NCBI GenBank assembly: GCA_023412975.1
Contig: JAEZRB010000226.1
Span: 1 to 7,719, forward strand
DNA: 7,719 bases
DNA from: Bacteroidota bacterium
GTDB lineage: Bacteria; Bacteroidota; Bacteroidia; Chitinophagales; Chitinophagaceae
Reading direction: 5' to 3'
Part shown: positions 1 through 7,231 of the stretch, piece by piece
Numbering within the stretch: the first letter of the stretch is position 1
Layout: the number at the start of each line of letters is the position of its first letter
Made by a program: the position numbers and the translations under genes
Notes under the pieces: model-generated
Databases searched by the model: none
What the model was told of the DNA's origin: nothing
What the model saw: the letters and a program-made list of their open reading frames with translations, nothing else

Positions 1-2
1 GT

Positions 3-839
3 ACCGTAGTGGTTAAGAATATTAATAACGCCGGTGATAGTGATCCGCAGGAGCTTTTAAATATTAATGGCACCCTTTATTTTACTGCCGACGATGGCAT
101 CAACGGCCGGGAATTGTGGAAGAGCGACGGCACCGATGCGGGTACGGTAATTATGAAAGATATTAATGGCGCATCCGGAAGCAATCCAGCCAACCTGGTT
201 TCCCTGAACGGAACACTTTTCTTTACCGCCGACGATGGCATCAACGGTGTTGAACTTTGGAAATCGGACGGCACCGATGCCGGTACGGTGATGGTAAAAA
301 ATATCCATGCCGGCGCTGGAAGTAGCCCCGCAGCTTTATTTGGTGCTAATGGCATTTTGTATTTCACCGCCGATGATGGCATCAATGGCGCCGAACTCTG
401 GAAGAGTGATGGTACCGACGCCGGGACTGTTATGGTAAAAGATATTTTTACCGGCTCCGGCAGCAGCAGTCCGCAATTCTTTACGCAGGTCAACTCAATG
501 ATCTTCTTCTCTGCGGAAAATGAAACCAACGGACGCGAACTTTGGAAAACGGATGGCACCGATGCGGGAACATTGATGGTGATGGATATCCAGGCAGGTA
601 TCAGCAGTAGCAGCCCTACCGTATTGACAAGGGTAGGTAGCAATTTGGTTTTTGGTGCTAACGACGGAATCGCTGGAAATGAGTTATGGATCAGTAATGG
701 CTCGGCAGCAGGCACCCGGATGATGCAGGATATGGAACCCGGCAGCGATGGATCTGATCCGTCGGAAATTATCGAAGTGAATGGGAAACTGCTTGTAAGT
801 GCGTTTACCTCATACTTTGGCAGGGAACTTTGGGTATCT
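3..839 (+). repeat. In-frame 141/144-bp tandem repeats encoding ELWxxDGT units
   Basis: ELW codons start at 111, 252, 393, 537, 681 and 825, giving periods of 141, 141, 144, 144 and 144 bp. The first units are very close at DNA level: GCCGACGATGGCATCAACGG occurs identically at 87-106 and 228-247, and with two changes at 369-388. Units further right are progressively more divergent. The repeat frame is intact throughout. This looks like internal gene duplication with recent homogenisation or expansion toward the 5' side, and more units probably lie left of the window. Confidence 0.88.
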
Positions 840-1415
840 GCTGCCCCTGCTGAAATTCCGCTGCCGCTTGTTCTGCTTGAATTCAAAGGGTCGGTAGTGA
901 ACAATAATGGCTTACTCCAATGGAAAACGGAACATGAATATAATACTTCCGTCTTTATCCTGGAAAGAAGTACCGACGGCCGTCACTATCATGCTGTCGC
1001 TTCAGTACCTGCAGCCAATACAGATGGCGTTCATTATTACGATTATACCGATCCGAATATTAATGCATTGTCTTCACCTATTGTCTATTATCGGCTCCGG
1101 CAGGTTGATATCGACGGACAGTTTACTTACTCCAATATTGTAACGCTTAGTATTGATCAGAGCAAAACCATAGTGATGGTATATCCCAACCCAGTTAGCC
1201 ACACGCTAAATATGACTGTCACGGTTGAACAAAAGGAAAAGCTCCAATGGCGGATCCTGGATAATATTGGTCGTGTAGTAAATAGTGGACAATATGAGCT
1301 TCAGCGGGGAAGCGCGGCATTAAGTGTCGATGTTTCCAGGCTCGGTAGTGGAATGTATTTATTGCAATTAAAAGGTGAATCGATACAGGAAGTGATCAAA
1401 TTGATCAAGCATTGA
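3..1415 (+). CDS. ELWxxDGT-repeat protein with T9SS type A sorting domain (5' partial)
   Basis: This is the C-terminal part of a secreted or surface protein. The frame is open to the left edge, and the residues before the first possible start (GTG at 9) already read T-V as in the repeat consensus, so the true start is outside the window. Numbering from the codon at 9, ELW motifs begin at residues 35, 82, 129, 177, 225 and 273, spaced 47, 47, 48, 48 and 48. The first four carry DGTDAGT; the fifth has decayed to SNGSAAGT and the sixth to SAAPA. From about residue 285 (LPLVLLEF) to 385 there is a beta-rich module, with QWKTEHE and FILERSTDGRHY, of the kind that often precedes T9SS tails. A YPNP motif at residue 392 opens the type A sorting domain, which runs to the end (GMYLLQL, VIKLIKH). 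Known for the family: the tail directs export through the outer membrane and is then removed. Inferred: the repeats form a beta-propeller-like scaffold. Ligand unknown. Confidence 0.9.
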   Translation, partial: TVVVKNINNAGDSDPQELLNINGTLYFTADDGINGRELWKSDGTDAGTVIMKDINGASGSNPANLVSLNGTLFFTADDGINGVELWKSDGTDAGTVMVKNIHAGAGSSPAALFGANGILYFTADDGINGAELWKSDGTDAGTVMVKDIFTGSGSSSPQFFTQVNSMIFFSAENETNGRELWKTDGTDAGTLMVMDIQAGISSSSPTVLTRVGSNLVFGANDGIAGNELWISNGSAAGTRMMQDMEPGSDGSDPSEIIEVNGKLLVSAFTSYFGRELWVSAAPAEIPLPLVLLEFKGSVVNNNGLLQWKTEHEYNTSVFILERSTDGRHYHAVASVPAANTDGVHYYDYTDPNINALSSPIVYYRLRQVDIDGQFTYSNIVTLSIDQSKTIVMVYPNPVSHTLNMTVTVEQKEKLQWRILDNIGRVVNSGQYELQRGSAALSVDVSRLGSGMYLLQLKGESIQEVIKLIKH

Positions 1416-1432
1416 CAAAATTAATAAGGCAA

Positions 1433-1489
1433 TTCCGAACCTTTTCTTACCGTCTTCCCGGCAGGATTAAGGTTCGGAACAGCTTTTTT
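1433..1489. terminator. Hairpin terminator between convergent genes
   Basis: A perfect 11-bp stem pairs 1433-1443 (TTCCGAACCTT) with 1469-1479 (AAGGTTCGGAA) across a 25-nt loop. On the plus strand it is followed by CAGC and a six-T run at 1484-1489, 18 nt downstream of the stop codon of the T9SS-exported protein. The T run overlaps the stop codon of the minus-strand outer-membrane gene (1488-1490). Read from the minus strand, the hairpin is followed by a T-rich but interrupted tract, so two-way termination is plausible. The plus-strand role is the stronger call. Confidence 0.8.
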
Positions 1490-4304
1490 ATCTCATAATA
1501 ATTTGCCTGGAATTCCCACCGGAATTCCCCAATCCTGTCTTTGTAAGATTATATCTAAAGGTCAACAATGCAAAGCGCCTGATCGTATTGACCCTGGAGT
1601 CTTCGATATAGTTCTGGTTGCTGGTCCGTGATACACCTACGTTCCTGTTCAGGATATCGTTGACCCGCAATTTGAGCTCTCCCCGGTTGAACCTCAGCAT
1701 TTGCTTGCTAAGCGATGCACCCCAAAGGGGTACTCTTGCATTGAACCCGTCGTTGAGCTGGTTGTTGACCGTGTAAGTAAAATCGGTACTGAAATAAAAA
1801 CCACCAGGCAGTTGCCAGTTGATATCCGTTTCATATACCTGGGAAAAATAACTGGTATTGAGAGCGGGTTGCAGGGAATATTTTGTTCGATTAAAATTCG
1901 TTCCCGCTGTAAAGCTGAGTGAAAGTTTATCAGTGGGGTCGGATTCAATTGTGAGTCTGGGCCCGGCACTAATCGTATTAATGGTATTGCCCTGTCCGTT
2001 GATAAACTGTTTGCCGCGGTTATAACCCATGTTGGAACCCATACGAAGGCTGCCTTTCAGGAAACGCAATGGAAGTCCGATGCTGATGTCACCCGTTAGA
2101 TTATACACACCATCAACGTTGACGGGCCTTGTTTTTCTTACACCTGATGCAAACAGGCTATCCGAATTTACGATCTTGTTATTCGTCCTGTTAAGATTAA
2201 AAAAGGCAAACAGGTTTTTATTCCTGAATGGATTTACACCCATGTAATTGATTTGTATGTTATGGGTATACTCCTGCCTCAGGTCGGGGTTACCTTCCCT
2301 GATATTGAGCCTGTCGCTAATATCTGGTACCGGCTGTAACTGTGACGCGGAAGGCTGGTTGGTAAAGGCCCGATAATTGAGCGAAAAATTTTTAAAACGG
2401 GTAAAATTATACTGGAACCGGGCTGTAGGTAAAAAATTGGAGAAGGTCTTCGTGATTACAGAATCCTTGACACCACTAATAATCTTCCCTTCCAGTTCGG
2501 CCTGCTGCCAGGTTATGCCCACGGCATAGTTATATTTCTTTTTTTGTGTGCGCACACGGAAGCCTGCATTGACATAGCCATATTTATTCTCAAAGTCGTT
2601 GGTAAGTGAGTCATTTATACTGTCATACTTACCATTTCCATCGTTATAATCATACGTTACTTTCTGTGCAGTGTTACTGTTTTGGCTTTTACCCACACTA
2701 AATTCCATCAGCGAATGCTTGAACAATGGCTCGGTATAAACCATACGGCCGGTGTATCCACGTAAGTCCGATTCATTGATGATCTGTTGGTTGATAGTGT
2801 CCACAAAGCTTCCACCACCATTTCTTGCTAAAAACTCAGTGACTGATCGCAGGCTGCCATCTGTTTCGCTATTATTTAACGAGGTTTGAAGACTTAGTGA
2901 AAAAGTGCGGCCACGGCGCCGGAACTTTTTACGGAACAGCAGATCATTTCTGAAATTATAGCTCGTACTGTTACTCAATGAGTGGTTGAAACCGTTATTA
3001 GACAACTTGCCATCATTTCCTACCTGCTGATAGTCACTAAAAAAGTCATTGCCTGTTTTCTGGTATCCCAGCGAGGGTGTGATCTTCAGGGAATGAAATG
3101 TATCAATGATATAGTCGACACCCAGGTTTAACCGGTGACTGTTATTGCTATTATCGCTCACCGAATTCTGGCGATGGAAATACGAGGAATCCGGCAATAT
3201 GAATTGCCGTTCCACCTGTGATTCAATTTTTGGATTGTAGTGATTGTAAAAATAGTTGCTGGTAAAATCGATTTTGTTACCTATGATATTGTTGTAATTG
3301 ATGCCGCCTCCCCAAATGGTGCGAATGCCCCGGTTGTTTCCACCCAATACACCTGCCATCGGGTTATCGGATGTGATCTGGATATTTATGTTTCCATTTC
3401 CTCCCCTCATCAACCGGCCAAGCTCGCCGGTAAAGTTCATCATGTCCATAAAAGAAAAACCTTCGGAATTGGTGTTATTGGCCATCCCGATTACCGACAT
3501 CTGGCGGGCGCCTTTAAATGAATTCACGTTAAACCGGCCTTCAAAACGCTCATCGGTGCCGCCACCGCCCATGATCTTCCCAAATGCGCCTTTCTTCTTA
3601 TCCTTTTTTAACTTCAGGTTGATGGTCTTTTCGCTATTGCCATCATCAAAACCGGTAAGTTGTGCCTGGTCACTCATCTTATCATACACCTGGACCTTAT
3701 CAATCGCATCGGCAGGCAGGTTCTTGGTAGCCATTTTGGGATCATTGCCAAAGAACTCCTTTCCGTCCACCAGAACTTTATTTACCGTTTGCCCCTGGGC
3801 TTTCACCGTTCCGTCTTTTCCAACTTCAACGCCCGGCAACTTTTTCAAAAGCTGTTCCACGCTGGCGTGTGGAGGAGTTTTAAATGATCCCGCATTGTAT
3901 TGAACCGTATCTCCAATCAGGGTCACCGGTGGCGCTTCGCTACTCACCACTACTTCCTGCAGGACGGTTGTTCTGTCGTTCATAACAAGTCGACCAAGGT
4001 CAACCTGCTTATTATTCTCATCTATTGAAAAATTTTTGCTGGCATTATGGTAAGCAACATGCGTAAGCAACAGCCGGTATTCACCAGCCGGTATATTGTC
4101 AAGGCTGAAACGACCCGCATTATCGGTCATACCGAATGTAACCAGGGAGGAATCCTTTTTGGAAAGCACCGTAATGGTTACATCAGCCACGGATCTTTTT
4201 GCAAGGGTATCATATACCAGGCCTTTTACCGCACCATTTCTCTGTGCTGCCGCCTGGAAACTCAAAGCCAAAATAAACAGGAAGGAAATATAAATTTGTC
4301 TCAT
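1488..4304 (-). CDS. Outer-membrane beta-barrel protein, TonB-dependent-receptor-like
   Basis: This 938-residue protein should sit in the outer membrane as a plugged beta-barrel. A signal peptide covers residues 1-20 (hydrophobic core YISFLFILALSF, likely cut after QAAA). Residues about 24-109 form a carboxypeptidase-regulatory-like beta-sandwich (GLVYDT, TDNAGRFSLDNIPAGEYRL). Residues about 115-235 are plug-like (LQEVVV, QLLKKLPGVEV, VLVDGKEFFGNDP, INLKLKKDKKKG). The remainder is rich in alternating aromatic strands typical of the Bacteroidota OMP beta-barrel family, ending near RRFALLTFRYNL. A Gly/Asn-rich stretch lies around residues 246-330. Full-length TonB-dependent receptors are of similar size, but no clear TonB box is seen, so energy coupling is uncertain. 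No SusD-like gene is adjacent, so it is a solo barrel and not a SusCD glycan importer. Substrate unknown. It lies 132 bp downstream of the 4437-5024 gene, with a terminator between them, so it probably has its own promoter. The ATG at 4304 is chosen because it directly precedes the signal peptide. Confidence 0.9.
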   Translation of the reverse strand: MRQIYISFLFILALSFQAAAQRNGAVKGLVYDTLAKRSVADVTITVLSKKDSSLVTFGMTDNAGRFSLDNIPAGEYRLLLTHVAYHNASKNFSIDENNKQVDLGRLVMNDRTTVLQEVVVSSEAPPVTLIGDTVQYNAGSFKTPPHASVEQLLKKLPGVEVGKDGTVKAQGQTVNKVLVDGKEFFGNDPKMATKNLPADAIDKVQVYDKMSDQAQLTGFDDGNSEKTINLKLKKDKKKGAFGKIMGGGGTDERFEGRFNVNSFKGARQMSVIGMANNTNSEGFSFMDMMNFTGELGRLMRGGNGNINIQITSDNPMAGVLGGNNRGIRTIWGGGINYNNIIGNKIDFTSNYFYNHYNPKIESQVERQFILPDSSYFHRQNSVSDNSNNSHRLNLGVDYIIDTFHSLKITPSLGYQKTGNDFFSDYQQVGNDGKLSNNGFNHSLSNSTSYNFRNDLLFRKKFRRRGRTFSLSLQTSLNNSETDGSLRSVTEFLARNGGGSFVDTINQQIINESDLRGYTGRMVYTEPLFKHSLMEFSVGKSQNSNTAQKVTYDYNDGNGKYDSINDSLTNDFENKYGYVNAGFRVRTQKKKYNYAVGITWQQAELEGKIISGVKDSVITKTFSNFLPTARFQYNFTRFKNFSLNYRAFTNQPSASQLQPVPDISDRLNIREGNPDLRQEYTHNIQINYMGVNPFRNKNLFAFFNLNRTNNKIVNSDSLFASGVRKTRPVNVDGVYNLTGDISIGLPLRFLKGSLRMGSNMGYNRGKQFINGQGNTINTISAGPRLTIESDPTDKLSLSFTAGTNFNRTKYSLQPALNTSYFSQVYETDINWQLPGGFYFSTDFTYTVNNQLNDGFNARVPLWGASLSKQMLRFNRGELKLRVNDILNRNVGVSRTSNQNYIEDSRVNTIRRFALLTFRYNLTKTGLGNSGGNSRQIIMR

Positions 4305-4307
4305 AAA

Positions 4308-4323
4308 CCGGTGGTTTTACCGG
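4308..4323 (-). promoter_or_regulatory. Small hairpin abutting the start codon of the outer-membrane gene
   Basis: On the minus strand, CCGGT, a six-base loop (AAAACC) and ACCGG form a perfect 5-bp GC-rich stem ending 3 nt before the ATG at 4304. It occupies the place where a ribosome would bind. It could lower translation initiation or be a chance inverted repeat; no conservation evidence is available from one window. No convincing Shine-Dalgarno sequence is visible there. Confidence 0.3.
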
Positions 4324-4391
4324 ATACGAAAATATTCTTACTTAATTCCAGATACGGTTAATTTGGTTTGGATTAATGTTAACGAAAGTTA

Positions 4392-4432
4392 ATAAAAGCC
4401 CACAGTCCCAACTGAAAACTATGGGCTTTTAT
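4392..4432 (-). terminator. Intrinsic terminator downstream of the unknown exported protein
   Basis: A perfect 11-bp stem pairs 4392-4402 (ATAAAAGCCCA) with 4422-4432 (TGGGCTTTTAT), with a 19-nt loop that itself holds a CAGT/ACTG mini-stem (4403-4406 with 4411-4414). It begins 5 nt past the minus-strand stop codon of the 4437-5024 gene. Its 3' arm on that strand ends in TTTTAT, as in terminators whose U tract is part of the stem. It separates this gene from the outer-membrane gene, although some read-through is possible. Confidence 0.75.
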
Positions 4433-4436
4433 CTTT

Positions 4437-5024
4437 CTACTCCACCATATCGCCCCGTTCATCGTCGTCGCGTTGGTGCTCGTAGATCAACACCCGTACT
4501 TTCCATTCCAGCATTTCATATTGCATGGAAATTTCTAGCCGCATTTTGTAAGTGTTGCGGTCGGGGTTTTCAAATTGAAGTGTGATGATGTTGAACTTTT
4601 TCTCTTCCACCGGTTGCACATACTTACCGCCGAGATAAAAAGTTTCACCATAGTCCATCTTTACACCAAGCTGGTTGAACTGGCGGTAAAGGGCCTGAAA
4701 CTTTTGCTTTGCTTTTTCAAATTCATCCGTTGTAAGCATCAGGGCTTCCCAGCTATACACCTTTTTGTTGTTGGATGAATAACGGATGATGGATGAAGCT
4801 TCAGCACCATTCACTTTGAAAGTACAATCATAACTGGTCGACTGAGGATTTTCCTCTATCACGTCGCCACGCAGGTTGGTGAACTGGTGTGGGTACTCGC
4901 GGATCACCTTTCGCAGGTCATCAGCGAGGGCATTTGCGCCGGGCAGTCTGAATTGGGCAATGGATAGATTTGCGAGCGTAGAAGTAACAAATAAAAGCAG
5001 TAGGAATTTTACTGTTTTTTTCAT
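4437..5024 (-). CDS. Exported protein of unknown function
   Basis: I do not recognise a family. The 195-residue product starts with a clear Sec signal peptide (MKKTVKFLLLLFVTSTLANL, likely cut after SIA at residue 23 or Q24). There is no lipobox cysteine, so a soluble periplasmic or secreted protein is likely. The mature part of about 170 residues is mixed alpha/beta. A helical stretch near residues 30-45 is followed by a strand with the only cysteine (C67, in YDCTF). Next come a charged helix around 100-118 (DEFEKAKQKFQALYRQF) and strands at about 144-182 containing FNIITLQFEN and WKVRVLIYEH. The C-terminus is an acidic tail, QRDDDERGDMVE. No catalytic motif, metal site or membrane segment is visible. 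The gene has its own terminator and is divergent from the small ORF at 5133, so it is probably monocistronic. The ATG at 5024 gives the complete signal peptide. Function cannot be inferred from its neighbours. Confidence 0.82.
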   Translation of the reverse strand: MKKTVKFLLLLFVTSTLANLSIAQFRLPGANALADDLRKVIREYPHQFTNLRGDVIEENPQSTSYDCTFKVNGAEASSIIRYSSNNKKVYSWEALMLTTDEFEKAKQKFQALYRQFNQLGVKMDYGETFYLGGKYVQPVEEKKFNIITLQFENPDRNTYKMRLEISMQYEMLEWKVRVLIYEHQRDDDERGDMVE

Positions 5025-5132
5025 GAGTATGGATTAACGGGTTAATAAAGCCACAAATATTTATGAAAATCAGCAATTATTATATACTTTGGATATGCTT
5101 TTTTCGTTATCCCAGTATTAAACGAGTTCCGT
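5025..5132. promoter_or_regulatory. AT-rich divergent intergenic region
   Basis: These 108 bp separate the start of the minus-strand exported protein from the plus-strand small ORF, so promoters for both should lie here. The middle (about 5041-5105) is strongly AT-rich. On the minus strand, AATATTTG (5063-5056) is one base from the Bacteroidota -7 consensus TAnnTTTG, but no TTTG box stands at the proper distance upstream. Promoter placement is therefore by position only. Confidence 0.4.
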
Positions 5133-5288
5133 ATGAAGAATAAGAACATAGTGCACTCTCATGAAGAGGCAAAGATTTATCGGAGTTACTACAAACCTTC
5201 TTTCAATTTTTTCCGCCTGTTTAAATCCATATTATCTGTTTTTATTTCAGGCTCATCGCCGGCAGCCGGCACCATGAGAAGGAAATAG
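5133..5288 (+). CDS. Small basic ORF of 51 codons, unknown function (possible small RNA)
   Basis: An ATG at 5133 opens a 51-codon frame ending in TAG at 5286-5288. The product begins MKNKNIVHSHEEAKIYRSYY, continues KPSFNFFRLFKSILSVF and ends GTMRRK. It has ten Lys/Arg against two Glu. The segment at residues 23-38 is aromatic/hydrophobic with interspersed basic residues, suggesting an amphipathic, membrane-associating helix; there is no signal peptide. I do not recognise a family. Support for a real transcription unit: it is divergent from the upstream gene, fills an otherwise empty gap, and a strong terminator starts 28 nt after its stop. Against coding: it is short, lacks an obvious Shine-Dalgarno sequence (common in this phylum), and its last codons hold a GC-rich fold (CTCAT 5252-5256 with ATGAG 5274-5278, enclosing GCCGG/CCGGC). 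A small RNA is a fair alternative. Confidence 0.5.
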   Translation: MKNKNIVHSHEEAKIYRSYYKPSFNFFRLFKSILSVFISGSSPAAGTMRRK

Positions 5289-5316
5289 TTTTTCTCTACT
5301 AACCCCCATTATATTT

Positions 5317-5347
5317 AATCCCCTTGCTACCATGCAAGGGGATTTTT
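5317..5347 (+). terminator. Strong intrinsic terminator after the small ORF
   Basis: A perfect 11-bp stem pairs 5317-5327 (AATCCCCTTGC) with 5334-5344 (GCAAGGGGATT) around a 6-nt loop (TACCAT), running into five T residues at 5343-5347. It ends 89 bp before the serine hydrolase start. It therefore terminates whatever is transcribed through 5133-5288 and insulates the hydrolase gene, whose promoter should lie in 5348-5436. Confidence 0.85.
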
Positions 5348-5436
5348 AATTTTACTAACATTAGGATACTTAATTTCGATAAGCTGTACCCCGCCTTTCT
5401 ATCCCACATTTTTTTATCGAATTTAAAGACACTGTT

Positions 5437-6882
5437 ATGCGTCACCTGCTCCCGGCAATTCTTCTATTTGTGTTTACTACTAACGTCGCCTGTGCTCAAC
5501 CCGCTATACTGGATGACCGCATCAAAGCTGTAGAAAATAATCTTGCGCCATCAATAGTATTCGGCGATACATTACCGCAATTGAATCTGCTGCAACAGAT
5601 GGAAAAACACGGTGTCACCGGGCTGAGCATTGCCGTTATTAAGGATTATAAACTGGATTGGGCCAGGGGTTATGGCTGGGCTGACCGCGAAGAAGCACGG
5701 CCGGTAACTACAAACACAAGATTCCAGGCGGCATCGATTAGTAAAAGCATCAATGGGCTGGCAATTTTAAAATTAGCGCAACAGGGCAAACTGGACCTGG
5801 AGACAGATATCAACCAATACCTTCGTTCCTGGAAATTTCCCTATGATAGCTTGTCGAAGGGGAAAAAGATTACGGTTGCCAATCTTCTCAGTCATACTGC
5901 AGGTCTTTCCGTTCATGGTTTTCCCGGCTACGCTCTCACCGGGGAACGGCCCAGCATCATACAAATCCTCGATGGAACAAAGCCGGCAAATTCAAAACCG
6001 GTTCGGTCTCTTTTTGAACCCGGTTTGAAGTTTCAGTATTCGGGCGGCGGCACTACGATAAGCCAGCTCCTGCTTACCGACATTACAGGAAGGAAATATG
6101 AGGAGTATATGGAACAGGAAGTATTAAAACCGTTGGGTATGTCCAATAGTTCATTTGTACAGCCACCCATAGCAGGTGCTGAACTGGCCACAGCTTACAC
6201 TGGTGGTAATGCGGTCAAGGGTAAGTATCATATCTACCCCGAGCAGGCTGCCGCTGGACTTTGGACTACTCCTACTGATCTGGCGAAATATATTATTGAA
6301 ACGCAGCTGGCTTATAAAAACAAATCTGCCAAAGTGCTCAACCAGGCATTTACCCAAAAAAGACTGACGCCTTATGTTGACAAGGAAGCTGCGTTGGGTG
6401 TCTTCATCGCCGGGAAAGGCGAAGACCGTTACTTCACACATAATGGTGGCAATGAAGGATTCGTTTGCACATCATACGGAAGCCTGGAAGGCGGAAATGG
6501 TGTAGTGATCATGACCAACAGTGATCAATTCAGGATAATAAACGAAGTAGTGGCCAGCGTAGCCCGCGTCTATGGGTGGAAAGAACTTTATAAACCTGTT
6601 TTCCGCACGGTCTATCAACCTACAAAAGATACTCTTGCTAAGTACGTCGGCAATTACCTGTTGTTCAAAGACACTATTTCTATCAATTTCTGTGGCGAAA
6701 AATTATGCGTTCAGCAAAATGGTCAGCCGGCCACGGGTTATGAAGCTATCTTCATCAACGCAACAGAATTCACGGTAGCGGAGATTCCCAATGCCAGTAT
6801 CCGGATGATCTTTAAAGATGATAAAGTCAGCGCCTTTGAGCTCACACAGGGTGGTAAGTTTATAGCAAACAGGTTGGAATAG
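5437..6882 (+). CDS. Exported serine hydrolase, class C beta-lactamase/PBP-like
   Basis: The product (481 residues) is a serine hydrolase of the beta-lactamase-related family (class C beta-lactamases, D-Ala-D-Ala peptidases, esterases). A signal peptide spans residues 1-20 (MRHLLPAILLFVFTTNVACA, cut before QPAIL). The three expected active-site motifs are present in order. SISK at 100-103 gives the nucleophile Ser100 and general base Lys103. YSG at 201-203 supplies the catalytic Tyr, with Gly where many relatives have Asn. HNGG at 335-338 stands in the place of the KTG box. Other family signatures are NLLSHTAGLS and GLWTTPTDLAKYI. After about residue 393 a separate beta-rich tail begins (KYVGNYLLFKDTISINF), as in many Bacteroidota homologues. 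The H-N-G box and tail fit an esterase or peptidase better than a true beta-lactamase, but the substrate cannot be told. The gene stands alone behind a terminator, with no clear terminator of its own. The ATG at 5437 is chosen for the signal peptide. Confidence 0.9.
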   Translation: MRHLLPAILLFVFTTNVACAQPAILDDRIKAVENNLAPSIVFGDTLPQLNLLQQMEKHGVTGLSIAVIKDYKLDWARGYGWADREEARPVTTNTRFQAASISKSINGLAILKLAQQGKLDLETDINQYLRSWKFPYDSLSKGKKITVANLLSHTAGLSVHGFPGYALTGERPSIIQILDGTKPANSKPVRSLFEPGLKFQYSGGGTTISQLLLTDITGRKYEEYMEQEVLKPLGMSNSSFVQPPIAGAELATAYTGGNAVKGKYHIYPEQAAAGLWTTPTDLAKYIIETQLAYKNKSAKVLNQAFTQKRLTPYVDKEAALGVFIAGKGEDRYFTHNGGNEGFVCTSYGSLEGGNGVVIMTNSDQFRIINEVVASVARVYGWKELYKPVFRTVYQPTKDTLAKYVGNYLLFKDTISINFCGEKLCVQQNGQPATGYEAIFINATEFTVAEIPNASIRMIFKDDKVSAFELTQGGKFIANRLE

Positions 6883-6908
6883 GATCGACTTTCACAATTA
6901 CATGGCAA
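6883..6908. other. Short gap between serine hydrolase and repeat array
   Basis: These 26 bases follow the hydrolase stop codon. No convincing terminator is seen here. A weak GGCAA (6904-6908)/TTGCC (6922-6926) pairing reaches into the first repeat but lacks a following T run. Transcripts of the hydrolase may therefore run into the repeat array. Confidence 0.4.
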
Positions 6909-7231
6909 GGTGGAGTTCTTTTTGCCAGACTTGTTACTAAGGTAAGGTCGAACAACCCGAACATCACAGGAAGGAAACTTTCGCTGAAGAGTATGATAGA
7001 CTTATGAAGCAATACCAAAAAATACTAAAGTGGGACATAAGGTAATAAGGTGGAGTTCGTTTTTTGCCAGACTTGTTACTAAGGTAATAAGGTCGAACAG
7101 CCCGAGCACCACAGGAAACTTTCGCTGAGAGTATGAAAAACTCATGAATCATTACCAAAAAACACTAAAGTGGGACATAAGGTAATAAGGTGGAGTTCTT
7201 TTTGCCAGACTTGTTACTAAGGTAATAAGGT
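6909..7231 (+). repeat. Tandem repeat array A, 140-bp period, 2.3 copies
   Basis: Units begin with GGTGGAGTTC at 6909, 7049 and 7189, so two full copies of exactly 140 bp are followed by a 43-bp partial one that ends where similarity stops at about 7231. The full copies differ by compensating small indels (GT inserted near 7059, ATA/TAA missing from copy 1 near 6945, four bases missing from copy 2 near 7114, one near 7128) and scattered substitutions. Each unit holds GCCAGACTTGTTACTAAGG, then AACTTTCGCTGA, ACTAAAGTGGGACATAAGG and, at the junction, GGTAATAAGGT (7041-7051, 7181-7191). Further GGTAATAAGGT copies are at 7083-7093 and 7221-7231; in copy 1 the matching site is shortened to GGTAAGGT (6941-6948). 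No credible ORF fits the period, which is not a multiple of three. Confidence 0.92.

Noticed and set aside
77..904. 275-codon minus-strand ORF opposite the ELWxxDGT gene
   Set aside because: It is a shadow frame kept open by the 141/144-bp repeat; its product is a low-complexity repeat of the antisense codons, while the plus-strand frame has clear domains.
3298..3903. 201-codon plus-strand ORF opposite the outer-membrane gene
   Set aside because: The minus-strand frame encodes the conserved plug region here; the plus-strand product has no domain features and is Pro/Ser-rich as expected from antisense.
1488..5024. SusC/SusD polysaccharide utilisation locus
   Set aside because: The barrel lacks a SusD partner, glycoside hydrolases or a sensor nearby. 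The adjacent 195-residue protein is too short and lacks a lipobox.
5371..5378. TAATTTCG as -7 box of the serine hydrolase promoter (and TATTTTCG at 4334-4327 for the outer-membrane gene)
   Set aside because: Each is one base from TAnnTTTG, but neither has a TTTG box at the right distance upstream, and such octamers arise often by chance in AT-rich DNA.
5437..5496. Lipoprotein signal on the serine hydrolase (NVAC)
   Set aside because: The residue at -3 to the cysteine is Asn, not the usual Leu/Val/Ile, and a normal cleavage site (ACA before Q) lies two residues on, so a standard signal peptide is preferred.
6964..7158. 64-codon minus-strand ORF inside array A
   Set aside because: It lies wholly in tandem repeats with a 140-bp period and frame-shifting indels between copies, has no recognisable motif, and is best seen as a chance open frame.
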